Below, in pieces: positions 1 through 8,445 of a stretch of 49,351 nucleotides of DNA. This DNA is from Actinomycetes bacterium (GTDB lineage Bacteria; Actinomycetota; Acidimicrobiia; Acidimicrobiales; Bog-793): positions 1 to 49,351 of the forward strand of contig JAKBPI010000019.1 of NCBI GenBank assembly GCA_021829645.1, in the 5' to 3' direction. The notes under the pieces are model-generated. The model was given only the letters and a program-made list of their open reading frames with translations, searched no databases and was not told the DNA's origin. A program made the position numbers and the translations under genes. Numbering within the stretch: the first letter of the stretch is position 1; each line of letters starts with the position of its first letter.

Positions 1-170
1 TGGTCTTGGCGGCTTAATTATATGCTGCTATTTATCTTTGTCAAGCACCCCATCATAACTTCCCATATTCCGGTCTCGGCGGTAGCGAACCCTCACCGGT
101 GGGGGCATTGTCTCTGGAGGTTTCTTCAACCTCAGCTCCACTCGCGTTGAGCAACTTCTCCGGTAACACC

Positions 171-584
171 TTAGTGATAAGAATGCGCCCGCCGATGAGA
201 ATGCACGGACTCTCCTCCTACATCCGGATGAAAAACGATGTCACGTTGTCCGAACGGAAGGGCGTCGCCCCTTCGACGAGGTGGAGAGCACCAAGATATC
301 GGAGGCAAGCTCGCACCGAATCTATCCCCACCGGACGCTTTGTAGAGGGCGGAGGAAATGATGGCATGGTAGTTCCGGATTGTCTTAGATAACACTCCGA
401 TCTCCTTCATAGAGTCATACAGGTCGCCGAGATCTTTGTCCGTGAGCTGGAGCAGTTTCGCCTTACCAAGACGAGGGAGGCTACTCTCCTTGATCTCTTC
501 CAGGTAGATGCGAAGCGTAGTCGACAAGAGGATTTTATACTTGCCGCTGATCGGCTCCTGCCGGGGAAAGCCCACAGCTCTCAC
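171..584 (-). pseudogene. Decayed tyrosine integrase (core-binding domain remnant)
   Basis: The reading frame keeps a recognisable N-terminal SAM-like core-binding domain of phage-type tyrosine recombinases: a helix like TLRIYLEEIKESSL, then LLQLTDKDLGDLYDSMKE and SKTIRNYHAIISSALYKAS. Between the first two blocks about 20 residues usually present in the family are missing. After SSALYKAS the frame is lost, and a piece resembling the next integrase segment (GALHLVEGATPF) continues in another frame. No catalytic R..HxxR..Y domain is visible down to position 1. It sits just beyond the 3' end of the initiator tRNA gene, the usual place for an integrase after tRNA-targeted integration. Positions 1-170 and 585-712 hold nothing else I can name. 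The call of a broken integrase is inference from motifs. Confidence 0.6.
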
Positions 585-712
585 ACGCCATGCTTGATTT
601 CACGTCAGCCATCTTCCCCAGCCTGTGACAGTTTTTGGAAATCGTTTGAAGATTTGGGAGCGGGAAGCAGAAGGACCAGTGCTTTCGCACCGGCCCTAAT
701 CTGTACTTTCTC

Positions 713-789
<77 letters not shown>

Positions 790-890
790 TCGTTGTGGTT
801 TCACTATAGCATAACACAAAAAGTAGTTAGCTCAATTTTGCCATGAAACGGTTGCGTAACAAGATATTTCTTCATACCGCCTAAGCTTAT

Positions 891-925
891 AAAGAAAACA
901 GCCGACATCATAGAGAAGTCGGCTG
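891..925 (-). terminator. Rho-independent terminator after rplA
   Basis: An 8-bp perfect stem (899-906 CAGCCGAC with 918-925 GTCGGCTG, 11-nt loop) lies about 60 nt beyond the rplA stop codon. On the minus strand it is followed by TTTTCTTT, as expected for an intrinsic terminator ending the rplK-rplA transcript. Confidence 0.8.
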
Positions 926-983
926 CAAGTAATCAATTATGTTGGCAAGAAATATGCCTCAGATATAAGTCGTCATAAAAAGA

Positions 984-1709
984 TTAGGCCGTAAGAGCCA
1001 GATCTTCTTCGGTAATCCTTGTCTTATTGGTGTCTATTTTTACACCAGGTCCCATTGTGGAAGACAACGTTATGGAGCGAATGTACTTACCTTTCGCACC
1101 AGATGGTTTTGCTCTAATGAGTTCGTCTAACAATGCTGCCACATTTTCTACCAAATGAATATTTGAAAAAGATGCTTTTCCCACGGGAGCGTGAATGTTA
1201 CCCACTCTGTCGGTACGGTATTCGATCTTACCGGCTTTGTACTCGGCTACGGTTTTACCTATATCGTTTGTTACGGTACCGGTCTTGGGATTAGGCATAA
1301 GCCCACGGGGACCGAGCACTCGTCCTAAGCGCCCCACAAGAGCCATTAGTTCTGGAGTAGATATAACAACATCGAAATCAAGGAAGTTTTCTTTTTCTAT
1401 CCGCGTGATCAAATCATCTGCGCCGATTACATCGGCACCGGCATTTCTGGCATCCATGGCCAAATCACCGGTGGCAAACACAGCCACTCGAGCGGTTTTG
1501 CCTGTCCCGTTTGGAAGCGAAATGGAACCCCTGACTATCTGATCGGCACGTCTTGGGTCAACTCCAAGTCTGACGGCCAGATCTATTGTTTCATCAAACT
1601 TTGCTTTAGCAGTTTCTTTTACCAAAGCAACAGCTTCCGGAATTGAATAAAGACGGCTTGTATCCACCGACTTTGATGCCTCCAGATATCGCTTCCCTAC
1701 CTTTGACAT
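984..1709 (-). CDS. rplA: 50S ribosomal protein L1
   Basis: A 241-residue protein matching full-length bacterial L1. It begins MSKVGKRYLEASKSVD and contains the family signature around GRLGRVLGPRGLMPNPKTGT (about residues 127-146). L1 binds 23S rRNA at the L1 stalk near the E site and helps release deacylated tRNA; in many bacteria it also represses its own operon by binding mRNA. An SD-like GAGGAG stands 3-4 nt before the ATG, which fixes the start. It is the last gene of the secE-nusG-rplK-rplA group and lies an unusually long 176 nt after rplK, with a terminator behind it. Confidence 0.98.
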   Translation of the reverse strand: MSKVGKRYLEASKSVDTSRLYSIPEAVALVKETAKAKFDETIDLAVRLGVDPRRADQIVRGSISLPNGTGKTARVAVFATGDLAMDARNAGADVIGADDLITRIEKENFLDFDVVISTPELMALVGRLGRVLGPRGLMPNPKTGTVTNDIGKTVAEYKAGKIEYRTDRVGNIHAPVGKASFSNIHLVENVAALLDELIRAKPSGAKGKYIRSITLSSTMGPGVKIDTNKTRITEEDLALTA

Positions 1710-1885
1710 TTTCTCCTCGATATCATTTACTTTTCAAGTACATAAGAGCGGTCAAATAACCTGCCTACATATACTTAGTGAAACTCTTTCTTCTACGTTA
1801 TCAAAACATCGCACTCAAAATAGCCAACTTACCTAATTGACTGGGTATCGAATACGAATTGTTGCGATCTTACAAAATTATCCTA

Positions 1886-2314
1886 TCAACCTTCGACGGA
1901 AATACCCATAGACCTTGCGGTCCCGGCAACCTGTGCTTTAGCGCCATCCAAGTCGTTAGCGTTCAAGTCCGGCATTTTCGTTTGAGCGATTTGGGCAAGC
2001 TGGGCCTCAGTGATTTTGCCTCCGCTTTCCCTGCCGGGTAACTTGGCGCCCCTTGGCACACCGGCTGCTTCCCTCAACAAAACGGGGGTCGGAGGGGTTT
2101 TCAGAACAAAAGTGAATGTCCGGTCTTCGTATATTGTTATCTCAACCGGGATTACGGTACCTTTCATGGATTCCGTGGCCGCATTATATTGCTTGCAGAA
2201 CTCCATGGTCTGTATACCGTGTGGACCCAGAGCCGTACCAACAGGAGGGGCAGGTGTTGCTCCACCGGCAGGCAGTTGTATCTTTACAACGGCAGTTACG
2301 CGTTTGCGCGCCAT
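1886..2314 (-). CDS. rplK: 50S ribosomal protein L11
   Basis: A 142-residue protein, the normal length for L11. The N-terminal domain shows [20 protein letters not shown], the proline-rich L11 hallmark, and the C-terminal rRNA-binding domain includes [14 protein letters not shown] and the GGKIT segment. L11 binds the GTPase-associated region of 23S rRNA with L10/L12 and is needed for the stringent response through RelA-type enzymes. Its ATG is preceded by AAGG about 9 nt upstream. The leader before it (2315-2490) contains three inverted repeats, listed separately, which may be an L1 feedback site. Confidence 0.98.
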   Translation of the reverse strand: MARKRVTAVVKIQLPAGGATPAPPVGTALGPHGIQTMEFCKQYNAATESMKGTVIPVEITIYEDRTFTFVLKTPPTPVLLREAAGVPRGAKLPGRESGGKITEAQLAQIAQTKMPDLNANDLDGAKAQVAGTARSMGISVEG

Positions 2315-2338
2315 AGTATTTCGCCTTTTCCTTTACCG

Positions 2339-2410
2339 CTATGGAAATCCATAGAACTATCAAAACACCGGTTTAAACCGGCAATATCCTACATAAACTA
2401 TATTAGGATA
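2339..2410 (-). promoter_or_regulatory. Structured rplK leader with three hairpins (candidate r-protein feedback element)
   Basis: Three inverted repeats stand in series between nusG and the rplK start. They are 2385-2410 (TATCCTA and TAGGATA, 12-nt loop), 2368-2381 (the perfect 14-nt palindrome CCGGTTTAAACCGG) and 2339-2354 (CTATGGA and TCCATAG around 2 nt). The last lies about 25 nt before the ATG. Ribosomal protein L1 is known to repress rplK-rplA translation by binding the rplK leader in several bacteria. Assigning these hairpins to that role is inference. Confidence 0.4.
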
Positions 2411-2490
2411 GCAAAAGACATTCGCAGCTTTACCGATAAATTGTCTTTTCTCCTAAGAAATTTATTGTACACGATCGAAGTCGATCAAAT

Positions 2491-3174
2491 TTACAACTTG
2501 GTAACTTGACTGAAACCCAATTCAACAGGTGTCTCTCTACCGAAAATATTCACCAGTACTTTTAGTTTCATCTGGTCTTCGTTGATTTCAGAAATCTCAC
2601 CGGTGAAGTCGGCAAAAGGCCCTTCCTTGACCCTTACTGTATCGCCTATCTCGTGTTCCAACTTAGTGTGACGCTGTTTGGTCGCTTCCTGGTTCTCTTC
2701 TGGTACTTCCAGGATAGCTTCCACTTCTTTCCTACTCAAAGGACTTGGCTTGGTACCGGGTCCCACGAAGCCTGTCACCCCGGGAGTCTGCCTGATGACA
2801 GCCCAAGCATCATCGTTTAAATCACAGCGGCACAACACATAGCCAGGGAAAACTTTTTTTCTGACAGTGGTCCTCTTGCCGTTCTTGAACTCTACCACTT
2901 CTTCCAACGGTATGACGACTTCAAAAATACGGTCTTCCATATTCATAGAAGAAATTCTGTTTTCCAAATTGGACTTTACCTTGTTTTCAAACCCGGCATA
3001 GCTGTGAATTACATACCAGCGACCTGGTTTGTCATAGGGACTGAGTGCAACCGGAACGACTTCTTCTTCTGGATCATTTTCCTCGGGTTCCACCGATTCC
3101 CCGGCAAAAGAGTCGTCTATACCGGTCTTAGAATAGATCAGATTTTCTTCTAAGCTGCTTTGATGTCTTCCCAT
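2491..3174 (-). CDS. nusG: Transcription termination/antitermination protein NusG
   Basis: 227 residues: an acidic N-terminal tail of about 48 residues (rich in E and D, e.g. [13 protein letters not shown]), then the NGN domain from [17 protein letters not shown] through [15 protein letters not shown] and [11 protein letters not shown], and a C-terminal KOW domain with [17 protein letters not shown]. NusG binds RNA polymerase and couples it to Rho or to ribosomal protein S10. The acidic tail is longer than in Escherichia coli NusG but is typical of actinobacterial homologues. The ATG has no strong SD. It lies 260 nt after secE, a gap that may contain its own promoter. Confidence 0.97.
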   Translation of the reverse strand: MGRHQSSLEENLIYSKTGIDDSFAGESVEPEENDPEEEVVPVALSPYDKPGRWYVIHSYAGFENKVKSNLENRISSMNMEDRIFEVVIPLEEVVEFKNGKRTTVRKKVFPGYVLCRCDLNDDAWAVIRQTPGVTGFVGPGTKPSPLSRKEVEAILEVPEENQEATKQRHTKLEHEIGDTVRVKEGPFADFTGEISEINEDQMKLKVLVNIFGRETPVELGFSQVTKL

Positions 3175-3258
3175 AATCGATTAAAACTTGCCTCTCTGTA
3201 CAGCCGACAGATCATTAATCCGTCAATTTAAGAATTTATAAACAATATATTATGCCAC

Positions 3259-3285
3259 ATATTGAGCTTTTTTGAAACTCAATAT
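3259..3285 (-). promoter_or_regulatory. Inverted repeat upstream of nusG with possible promoter
   Basis: An 8-bp perfect inverted repeat (ATATTGAG and CTCAATAT, 11-nt loop) lies 85-111 nt upstream of the nusG ATG. On the minus strand it is followed at once by GTGGCATAATAT, which resembles a -10 region. No convincing -35 is seen. It could be an operator over a nusG promoter or a weak hairpin after secE; the rest of 3175-3434 shows nothing else. Confidence 0.25.
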
Positions 3286-3434
3286 AACGACACAAAGAAT
3301 GCCCGCGAAAAGCTTCACGCTAGATGACAGACAAAAATCATTCCTGTCAGTCACTAATACATATTTATTTTACGATAAATACGCCTTGGACGACGGACAC
3401 TGGAATAATAAAAAGGCTCAGACCAAAAAATATT

Positions 3435-3752
3435 TTATTGGAAAAGCCAACTTACCAATTTGGTAAAACCGTAGTCGAGAGCAAATATCAAAAGAGTTAT
3501 CAACACCAAAGTAACGAGTACGACTTTGGCATAGCTGACCGTTTCCTGCTTCTTTGGCCACAGGACTTTGGCCAGTTCTATTTTTACTTCGGCGAAGTAA
3601 TTGGCCATCCGCTTTCCAAGACCCGGACGATTCGGATCAACGGGACGCCTATTGGCCGCGCCAGAAGCTGAAGAGGGTCGCCTTGAAGCAGGCATACCAT
3701 CCTCGGTCATTTGACCTTGCTTTTGTAGCATTCGCTTTGTTTCTCGATTCAC
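3435..3752 (-). CDS. secE: Preprotein translocase subunit SecE
   Basis: 105 residues with the short actinobacterial SecE layout: a basic/proline-containing cytoplasmic N-terminus (about 1-50), the conserved amphipathic segment YFAEVKIELAKVLWPKKQET, and one C-terminal membrane helix (VVLVTLVLITLLIFALDYGF). SecE clamps SecY in the SecYEG protein-conducting channel. Start is GTG with GAGG 7 nt upstream. It lies directly after tRNA-Trp and before nusG, the standard bacterial order. Confidence 0.95.
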   Translation of the reverse strand: MNRETKRMLQKQGQMTEDGMPASRRPSSASGAANRRPVDPNRPGLGKRMANYFAEVKIELAKVLWPKKQETVSYAKVVLVTLVLITLLIFALDYGFTKLVSWLFQ

Positions 3753-3777
3753 CCGACTACCTCAAAAATAATCTCTG

Positions 3778-3850
3778 CAGGGCAGAAGGGACTCGAACCC
3801 CCAACCCCCGGTTTTGGAGACCGGTGCTCTACCAATTGAGCTACTGCCCT
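3778..3850 (-). tRNA. tRNA-Trp (CCA)
   Basis: 73-nt cloverleaf on the reverse strand, acceptor strands AGGGCAG and CTGCCCT, anticodon loop CTCCAAA giving CCA, T arm GGGGG TTCGAGT CCCTT region intact (one wobble). The CCA tail is not encoded (G then CAG follows). Its position just upstream of secE is the normal bacterial arrangement. Confidence 0.95.
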
Positions 3851-4072
3851 TCGTATGCACACCGTTTAATTCCGTTTCCGATGTACATAAACATATTACT
3901 AGAAACTACTATACAAAAACTAACAGTTTCCGTCGAAGCGACATTTTCTCAAATCGATATCCCGGTCTTACTTCAATACTATCTTTTACTGCCAACTTCT
4001 AATAAAACAATTTTGCTTTTTCTAAAAACTGTCTTAGCGCTTTGAATACACCGCAAGTAAATCTCTGTACTC

Positions 4073-4092
4073 AAAAGCCTCTAACGGCTTTT
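4073..4092 (-). terminator. Terminator-like hairpin after rpmG
   Basis: A 7-bp perfect stem AAAAGCC/GGCTTTT with a 6-nt loop starts 11 nt after the rpmG stop codon. Its own arm supplies a short T run on the minus strand; the T run is longer on the plus strand, so it could act in both directions. The following 3851-4072 holds nothing I recognise. Confidence 0.5.
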
Positions 4093-4103
4093 TTAATGTT
4101 TTC

Positions 4104-4268
4104 TTAACGGGTCTCTTTGTGTAAAGTATGAGATCTGTCAAAGCTGCAGTACTTACGCATCTCTATACGATCTCTGTCGTTCTGCTTATTTTTATTAGTA
4201 ATGTAATTGCGTCTTTTGCATACTTCACATTCCAAAGTAACTTTGATACGCTTTTCATTCTTGGCCAT
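4104..4268 (-). CDS. rpmG: 50S ribosomal protein L33
   Basis: A 54-residue gene read on the reverse strand: it starts [17 protein letters not shown], continues [19 protein letters not shown] and ends SHTLHKETR, which is L33 throughout. L33 sits near the E site of the large subunit. A CxxC pair (CEVC) is present, but the second pair is reduced to one cysteine (YCSFD), so the zinc ribbon has three of the four usual cysteines. The location between tRNA-Met and tRNA-Trp/secE is the expected actinobacterial position. The start follows a GAAAGGG stretch about 6 nt upstream. An opposite-strand reading frame over the same bases is a shadow. Confidence 0.95.
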   Translation of the reverse strand: MAKNEKRIKVTLECEVCKRRNYITNKNKQNDRDRIEMRKYCSFDRSHTLHKETR

Positions 4269-4345
4269 GCTGCACCCTTTCAAAAATATTTTACTGCTAC
4301 TTCCTTTATGCTTTTCACTAGAAAAGCATAAAGATACTACATTTG

Positions 4346-4419
4346 TAGCGGCGGCCGGACTCGAACCGGCGACCCCACGATTATGAGCCGTGTGCTCTTA
4401 CCAACTGAGCTACGCCGCC
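4346..4419 (-). tRNA. tRNA-Met (CAT), elongator
   Basis: 74-nt cloverleaf: acceptor GGCGGCG/CGCCGCT (a G:U closing pair), D arm TAGCTCAGTTGGTAAGAGC, anticodon loop CTCATAA, T arm GCCGG TTCGAGT CCGGC. CAT could also be tRNA-Ile2 with lysidine, but the acceptor and arm sequences look like elongator Met, and a Met gene is expected at this point upstream of rpmG. CCA is not encoded. Confidence 0.9.
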
Positions 4420-4430
4420 GTGAGACGACG

Positions 4431-4503
4431 AGCCCCCTGTCGGAATCGAACCGACGACACCAGCCTTACCATGGCTGTGCTCTGCCGACTGAGCTAAGGG
4501 GGC
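4431..4503 (-). tRNA. tRNA-Thr (GGT)
   Basis: 73-nt cloverleaf with acceptor GCCCCCT/AGGGGGC, anticodon stem CAGCC/GGCTG around loop ATGGTAA, giving anticodon GGT, and T arm GTCGG TTCGATT CCGAC. It is 11 nt from tRNA-Met, so the two are probably cotranscribed. CCA is not encoded. The 237 bp upstream (4504-4740) is AT-rich and shows no further gene. Confidence 0.95.
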
Positions 4504-4740
4504 AAAATAAATGTTATTTATTGAAATATAAATAATAGCGTGATTCTCAGAGTAACTTTTCCAAAGTCTTATTTAGAATAAAAAAATATCCTATTTTCCC
4601 GGAAACACTTTTGCCTACGCCACCAAAGAATGACTCTCTAAAACACCGGTAAGCTTTCAGACAAACCAAACGTATTTCCCGATCCTTGAGCATCGGCTCT
4701 CTTTGATGTCGCCAAAGAAAAATGCAGGTATTGTTAACAT

Positions 4741-5241
4741 ATGCAAATCAGACTTGCCAAACAACAGGACGCCAAAGGTATTTTGTCTATCTACAATATC
4801 GAGGTCTTGACTTCGGCAGCTACTTTTGACCTTGTCCCGAGGAGTATAGAGGAACAGATGGCTTGGTTGTCTGAACATTCAGGTGCCTATCCTGCCTTAG
4901 TGGCAGAAGAGGACTCAGAGATCATCGGATTTGCTTCCCTCAGTCCTTATCGTCCGCGGCCGGCTTATGCCACCTCTACGGAAAACTCCATTTATGTACA
5001 CAGAGACCACAGGAAAAAAGGCGTGGGTAAGTTGTTGATGCAAGAAATTATCAGGCTAGCCAAAGTATATGGATTTCATACCATCATTGCCCGTATCAAC
5101 GATACCCAAGAGGCTTCTATAGCTCTTCACACCGCTCTCGGATTCTCACAAGTAGGCGTAGAAAAAGAAATTGGAAGAAAATTCGGCAAATGGCATGATG
5201 TTATGACAATGCAGCTACTCCTTGTAAGCGACCCGCAATAG
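4741..5241 (+). CDS. GNAT N-acetyltransferase, PAT/MddA-like
   Basis: 166 residues with the GNAT fold of the phosphinothricin/methionine-sulfoximine acetyltransferase group: IRLAKQQDAKGILSIYN at the start, a T-x-A-T-F-like segment (TSAATFDLVP), FASLSPYRPRPAYA, the acetyl-CoA loop HRDHRKKGVGKLLM (about residues 93-106) and NDTQEASIALHTALGF. Proteins of this family acetylate amino groups of small molecules such as phosphinothricin or methionine sulfoximine; the true substrate here is unknown. There is no good SD before the ATG, so a leaderless or weakly translated message is possible. It converges with the DCC-family gene that follows. Confidence 0.85.
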   Translation: MQIRLAKQQDAKGILSIYNIEVLTSAATFDLVPRSIEEQMAWLSEHSGAYPALVAEEDSEIIGFASLSPYRPRPAYATSTENSIYVHRDHRKKGVGKLLMQEIIRLAKVYGFHTIIARINDTQEASIALHTALGFSQVGVEKEIGRKFGKWHDVMTMQLLLVSDPQ

Positions 5242-5291
5242 TCCTTATTGTGCGGCAAAATATTCTTAAGGATGTCTTTTAGCACAGTTTT

Positions 5292-5633
5292 CTAAGTTTT
5301 ATGCTTCACTTTGCGAACTATTGCGTATGTCAGCTTGGCAAACACAGCTATTCCCGGTAAATCTATCGCTTTACCAACTATTTTCCAAAATAAATTCCCG
5401 GTTTGCAACCATTTGGCAAAAGCCTTGGCACCAAAGTAACAGTTTTTGTCTTCGTCGACAAAAACCAAGGACTCGGCTGCTTGTATTTCTTGCAAGGGAG
5501 CTTCGGTAAAATCAAAGTCTTTATAGTGACTGGCAGATACTGATGAGTGCAGCAAATTGGCCATCTTGACGATATTGGTATTGCAGAACTCACACTCTTT
5601 ATCAAATAGTAAAACTTTGTCGCCCACGATCAA
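5292..5633 (-). CDS. DCC-family thiol-disulfide oxidoreductase-like protein (DUF393)
   Basis: 113 residues. The N-terminus VLLFDKECEFCNTNI carries the D-x-x-C-x-x-C motif that names the DCC family, a thioredoxin-like group with two close cysteines. The middle SLVFVDEDKNCYFGAKAF matches the usual family pattern in which a displayed strand precedes an S/GA-A helix. Function in the family is poorly known; a redox role is inferred from the motif. The gene ends 50 bp from the GNAT gene (tail to tail) and starts 47 bp after the membrane mannosyltransferase, possibly sharing its transcript. Confidence 0.8.
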   Translation of the reverse strand: MIVGDKVLLFDKECEFCNTNIVKMANLLHSSVSASHYKDFDFTEAPLQEIQAAESLVFVDEDKNCYFGAKAFAKWLQTGNLFWKIVGKAIDLPGIAVFAKLTYAIVRKVKHKT

Positions 5634-5680
5634 ATTATATAAAACCTGTTAGCAGCAAAGCACAATATATCTTGCCAAGC

Positions 5681-7462
5681 TCAAAAAATAGCTTTTTCTC
5701 TCGCCGTACCTAAGTCCGTGTCTGAATTATCCTCTTCAAGACTTTCCATATCAAATCTGCCGCCAATCTCGGCACGAGGTTTATACGAAACGGCAAAACG
5801 CGGCAGTAGTATAAGCACAAATATGACGACCAGTGCAAAAGAAGTAGTTGCCACCAGCCAAGGATTGGCGATGGTAATTTCGTGCAGCAATACCCTTCCA
5901 CCCGGCAAACCCACATAACAGGATATCGCGGAGAGAATAACTATCATTTTTCTGGTCGCACCTACCGCAACCGGAGCAAGGAATACAAAACCCCAAGAAG
6001 CGTACCAGGGCTGTACCACAGGACTCAATACGACCACCAGTAACATACTCCAACCCATTGCCCACAGAGAACCCACTTCTTCTGACTTCAGGAGCAGTCT
6101 GTAGCAAAGCACTGCGGCTAGTGCAAGTCCGCCGCCTCTGGCTATTGTCAAAAAAATACTTACGTGATTACCTAACCCCAAAAGCGCAATGAACTTAGCT
6201 CCATAGATGGCTATTCCCGTCGCGGGATCCAACCAAGATCTCACGGTATCCGGATTAGAGAGACCCCCGATCCAGCCCCAGCCTAGTCCCACCACAGCCG
6301 CCGAAGCAGCTATGACAACAGTCGTCAGGGCAAGAGCTCCGAAAACAGGAAGTATCCTCTCCTTAACGGACTTCTTCGGACCCAAGTATTCCCACCCTAT
6401 GTATAACGAGCCTATTATTGCCGGAACCTTTACTGCTCCCGCTACACCACAGACAAAAACTCCCCATATAGGATGCCCCTTGCGGGCTAGTGCATAACCC
6501 ACGGCAAGCAATCCCAGCATGAGAGCATCGTTGTGTCCGCCTCCGATGAGATGCAATATGATCAAGGGGTTGAGCACAGCCAAAGAAAAAGATACCGCTC
6601 CGTCTCTCCCAAAAGTTTTGGCGATTATTGGTATAGCGAATCCGAACAGGGTAACTCCGAGCAGAGCCAGAAGGCGAAGACCCTCGACGGAAGCCAACAT
6701 ATTATGACCTGTGGCTTCCACTATCCAGGCATCTACCGTCAAAAAGACCGGTCCATATGGACTTGGCACATATTGCCATAATTTGTCCACCGAAGTAGTG
6801 AAGGGGCCCTGCCCCAGTGTGGCGGTGCCGTAGCGATACGGACTGATATGATGGCTCATCATCTCACCTTGAGCCGCATAGCTGTACATATCGCGACTGA
6901 ACAGCGGCGCCACAACCAGCATGGGAAGCATCCAAGCCACAAAAATCGGCACCAACCTAGAAACCGGTACACCTGGATGTCTGGAAACTATTTTGACAAT
7001 GTCATACCAGGCTCTTATCAGAATGAGCATGCCGCCGTAAACCATGACTACGCCTATGAACAGACCTTGCCCGGGTGGAGCCATCGTCCCTTGAATTGGA
7101 GATGGAGCTGGTATACCAAAATACCACGAGCCCGGTATTTTGAGCGTGAAAGGAGAATTCTGAAAACTTGCGCCGGCAAAAATGGCAACAGAGGCCAAAA
7201 ACCCAATGATGGCAGGCGGCATGAGAAGGCGATACAGCGGCGTAACTCCCGGCAGATAAGGCTCTTCCTCTTCCCTGTTTCTGAGACGCTTTCCCAACCT
7301 GGTTTCATCAGTCATCGGAGCGAGGTGCTCTAAGCCAAGTTTTGTGATTGCGAAGCGGGAAACCGCTACTAGCAAAGAAATACAAAATAGCCAAAATCTC
7401 TTAGTATTTGTGCCAATCCATTTTTCCATGAGGAGCCAGCGTCGCACAAACGAATCGATCAC
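5681..7462 (-). CDS. Polyprenol-phosphomannose-dependent alpha-1,6-mannosyltransferase, MptB-like
   Basis: 593 residues with about a dozen hydrophobic segments, a GT-C membrane glycosyltransferase. Features shared with the MptB/MptA group are FSRDMYSYAAQG (acidic residue in the first extracytoplasmic loop), ISPYRYGTATLGQGPF, VPSPYGPVFL, VLNPLIILHLIGGGHNDA and VVQPWYASWG. In mycobacteria and corynebacteria such enzymes add alpha-1,6-mannose to lipomannan or lipoglycan cores outside the membrane, using polyprenol-phosphate mannose. The start is uncertain: an internal ATG at about residue 50 would remove the first hydrophobic segment, and neither site has a good SD. The donor/acceptor assignment is by family only. 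Confidence 0.8.
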   Translation of the reverse strand: MIDSFVRRWLLMEKWIGTNTKRFWLFCISLLVAVSRFAITKLGLEHLAPMTDETRLGKRLRNREEEEPYLPGVTPLYRLLMPPAIIGFLASVAIFAGASFQNSPFTLKIPGSWYFGIPAPSPIQGTMAPPGQGLFIGVVMVYGGMLILIRAWYDIVKIVSRHPGVPVSRLVPIFVAWMLPMLVVAPLFSRDMYSYAAQGEMMSHHISPYRYGTATLGQGPFTTSVDKLWQYVPSPYGPVFLTVDAWIVEATGHNMLASVEGLRLLALLGVTLFGFAIPIIAKTFGRDGAVSFSLAVLNPLIILHLIGGGHNDALMLGLLAVGYALARKGHPIWGVFVCGVAGAVKVPAIIGSLYIGWEYLGPKKSVKERILPVFGALALTTVVIAASAAVVGLGWGWIGGLSNPDTVRSWLDPATGIAIYGAKFIALLGLGNHVSIFLTIARGGGLALAAVLCYRLLLKSEEVGSLWAMGWSMLLVVVLSPVVQPWYASWGFVFLAPVAVGATRKMIVILSAISCYVGLPGGRVLLHEITIANPWLVATTSFALVVIFVLILLPRFAVSYKPRAEIGGRFDMESLEEDNSDTDLGTAREKAIF

Positions 7463-7619
7463 ATCACAATGTTAGCCAATTTGGATCTGACATGTCGTCA
7501 AAAGTATTAAGGGAGTTCAAAATTATAAGTTTTTATTAAGCTTTGACAGATAGGCGCCATCAAACAGCCGACATCTACAAAATACAGCAACACATCTGTT
7601 CAACATTTTGGCAGTAGCC

Positions 7620-8360
7620 TTACCACGCTATTCGTGGAATGCAAAAGAGCGACTTCCCCCACCGGTATCGATTCATCAAAGCAGAACTGCATTCTAAAAC
7701 TCTTAGTCGGGCTTTTATTAAAACAGCCCCTATCTTGTGAGTTCTGACGTAGCCGAGTTCGACCAGCGCGCATGAGAAAACATTATTTGTAAGCGCTAAG
7801 AGAGCTCCGGGGCGATCAAAACAGGCAAACAAAAACTCATCTTGGCCGGGTACAACAGCCGTCATCCGGAGTCGGACTCATAACCAAGTTGGGCCAATGG
7901 TTACCGAAAGGATATGTCCGATAAGAAGAATTTCTCTATCGACTCCTCACGCTTTTCACTTTGTCGTAGCGGTGCCGCCGCCGGTAATGCGATATTGAGG
8001 CCGATATACAGACCGTGGGGTTTTTAGCAAAAACTACTTTGGAGTGTTGCTCAGGATCGTAGTAACCGGATTACCATGCACATTCGGTTAAAAGCGCTCC
8101 ATAGAGAGGTGCTACATCCATGGCACTGCGATGCATGATATGTATTCCGGCGCGGCTCATCTCGGAATCAAGTTCTCCTCTACCGGCAGTCGTAAACTTT
8201 TTCTATCGGTTCCGGTAACTGCAAGAACGGAGCACGCTATTACCTCAACTGGAATACAGAACCGTAAAATCAATTTTCGCATTTCTATACTCCCTGGCCC
8301 AAGAAGTGCTCTCCCATGATTCTCTGCCAGTTTAGGATGTCGTAATATACCCAAAATCAA
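7620..8360 (-). pseudogene. pheA: Probable decayed prephenate dehydratase
   Basis: Pieces on the reverse strand resemble PheA in the right order but in shifting frames. AENHGRALLGPGSIE with CIPVEVIACSVL (8360-8157) recalls the ENS-x-EG and PVE segments; SAMDVAPLYGALLTECA (near 8120) recalls the AA-x-LYG segment; and DEFLFACFDRPGALLALTN followed by LVELGYVRTHKIG (7865-7700) recalls the C-terminal ACT domain with its DRPGAL signature. The frames differ between pieces 1/3 and 2, and stops intervene. PheA makes phenylpyruvate from prephenate. No other gene is seen in the roughly 1-kb stretch 7463-8469. The identification rests on motif resemblance and needs a profile search. Confidence 0.45.
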
Positions 8361-8376
8361 TTTTTACTCGGCACAT

Positions 8377-8407
8377 CCCACCGGACAAATCAAGTTGTCC
8401 GGCTGGG
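8377..8407. repeat. Long inverted repeat upstream of acr3
   Basis: CCCACCGGACAA pairs with TTGTCCGGcTGGG around a 6-nt loop, a 12-bp stem with a single bulged base. It lies 63 nt before the acr3 start, between the pheA relic and the pump gene. On the plus strand a T-rich tract (TTTAACTTTTATTT) follows about 15 nt later. It may be a terminator, or the old upstream region of the decayed gene. Confidence 0.5.
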
Positions 8408-8445
8408 TGTTGTGTCGGGAAAATTTAACTTTTATTTAAGGTCAG

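Noticed and set aside
99-392. Forward reading frame over the integrase relic
   Set aside because: It is antisense to the recognisable recombinase segment, has no SD and no protein-like features.
4128-4331. Forward reading frame of 67 codons
   Set aside because: It is the opposite-strand shadow of rpmG, which has clear L33 sequence.
4346-4419. Possible tRNA-Ile2 with CAT anticodon
   Set aside because: Arm and acceptor sequences resemble elongator Met, and tRNA-Met is expected upstream of rpmG.
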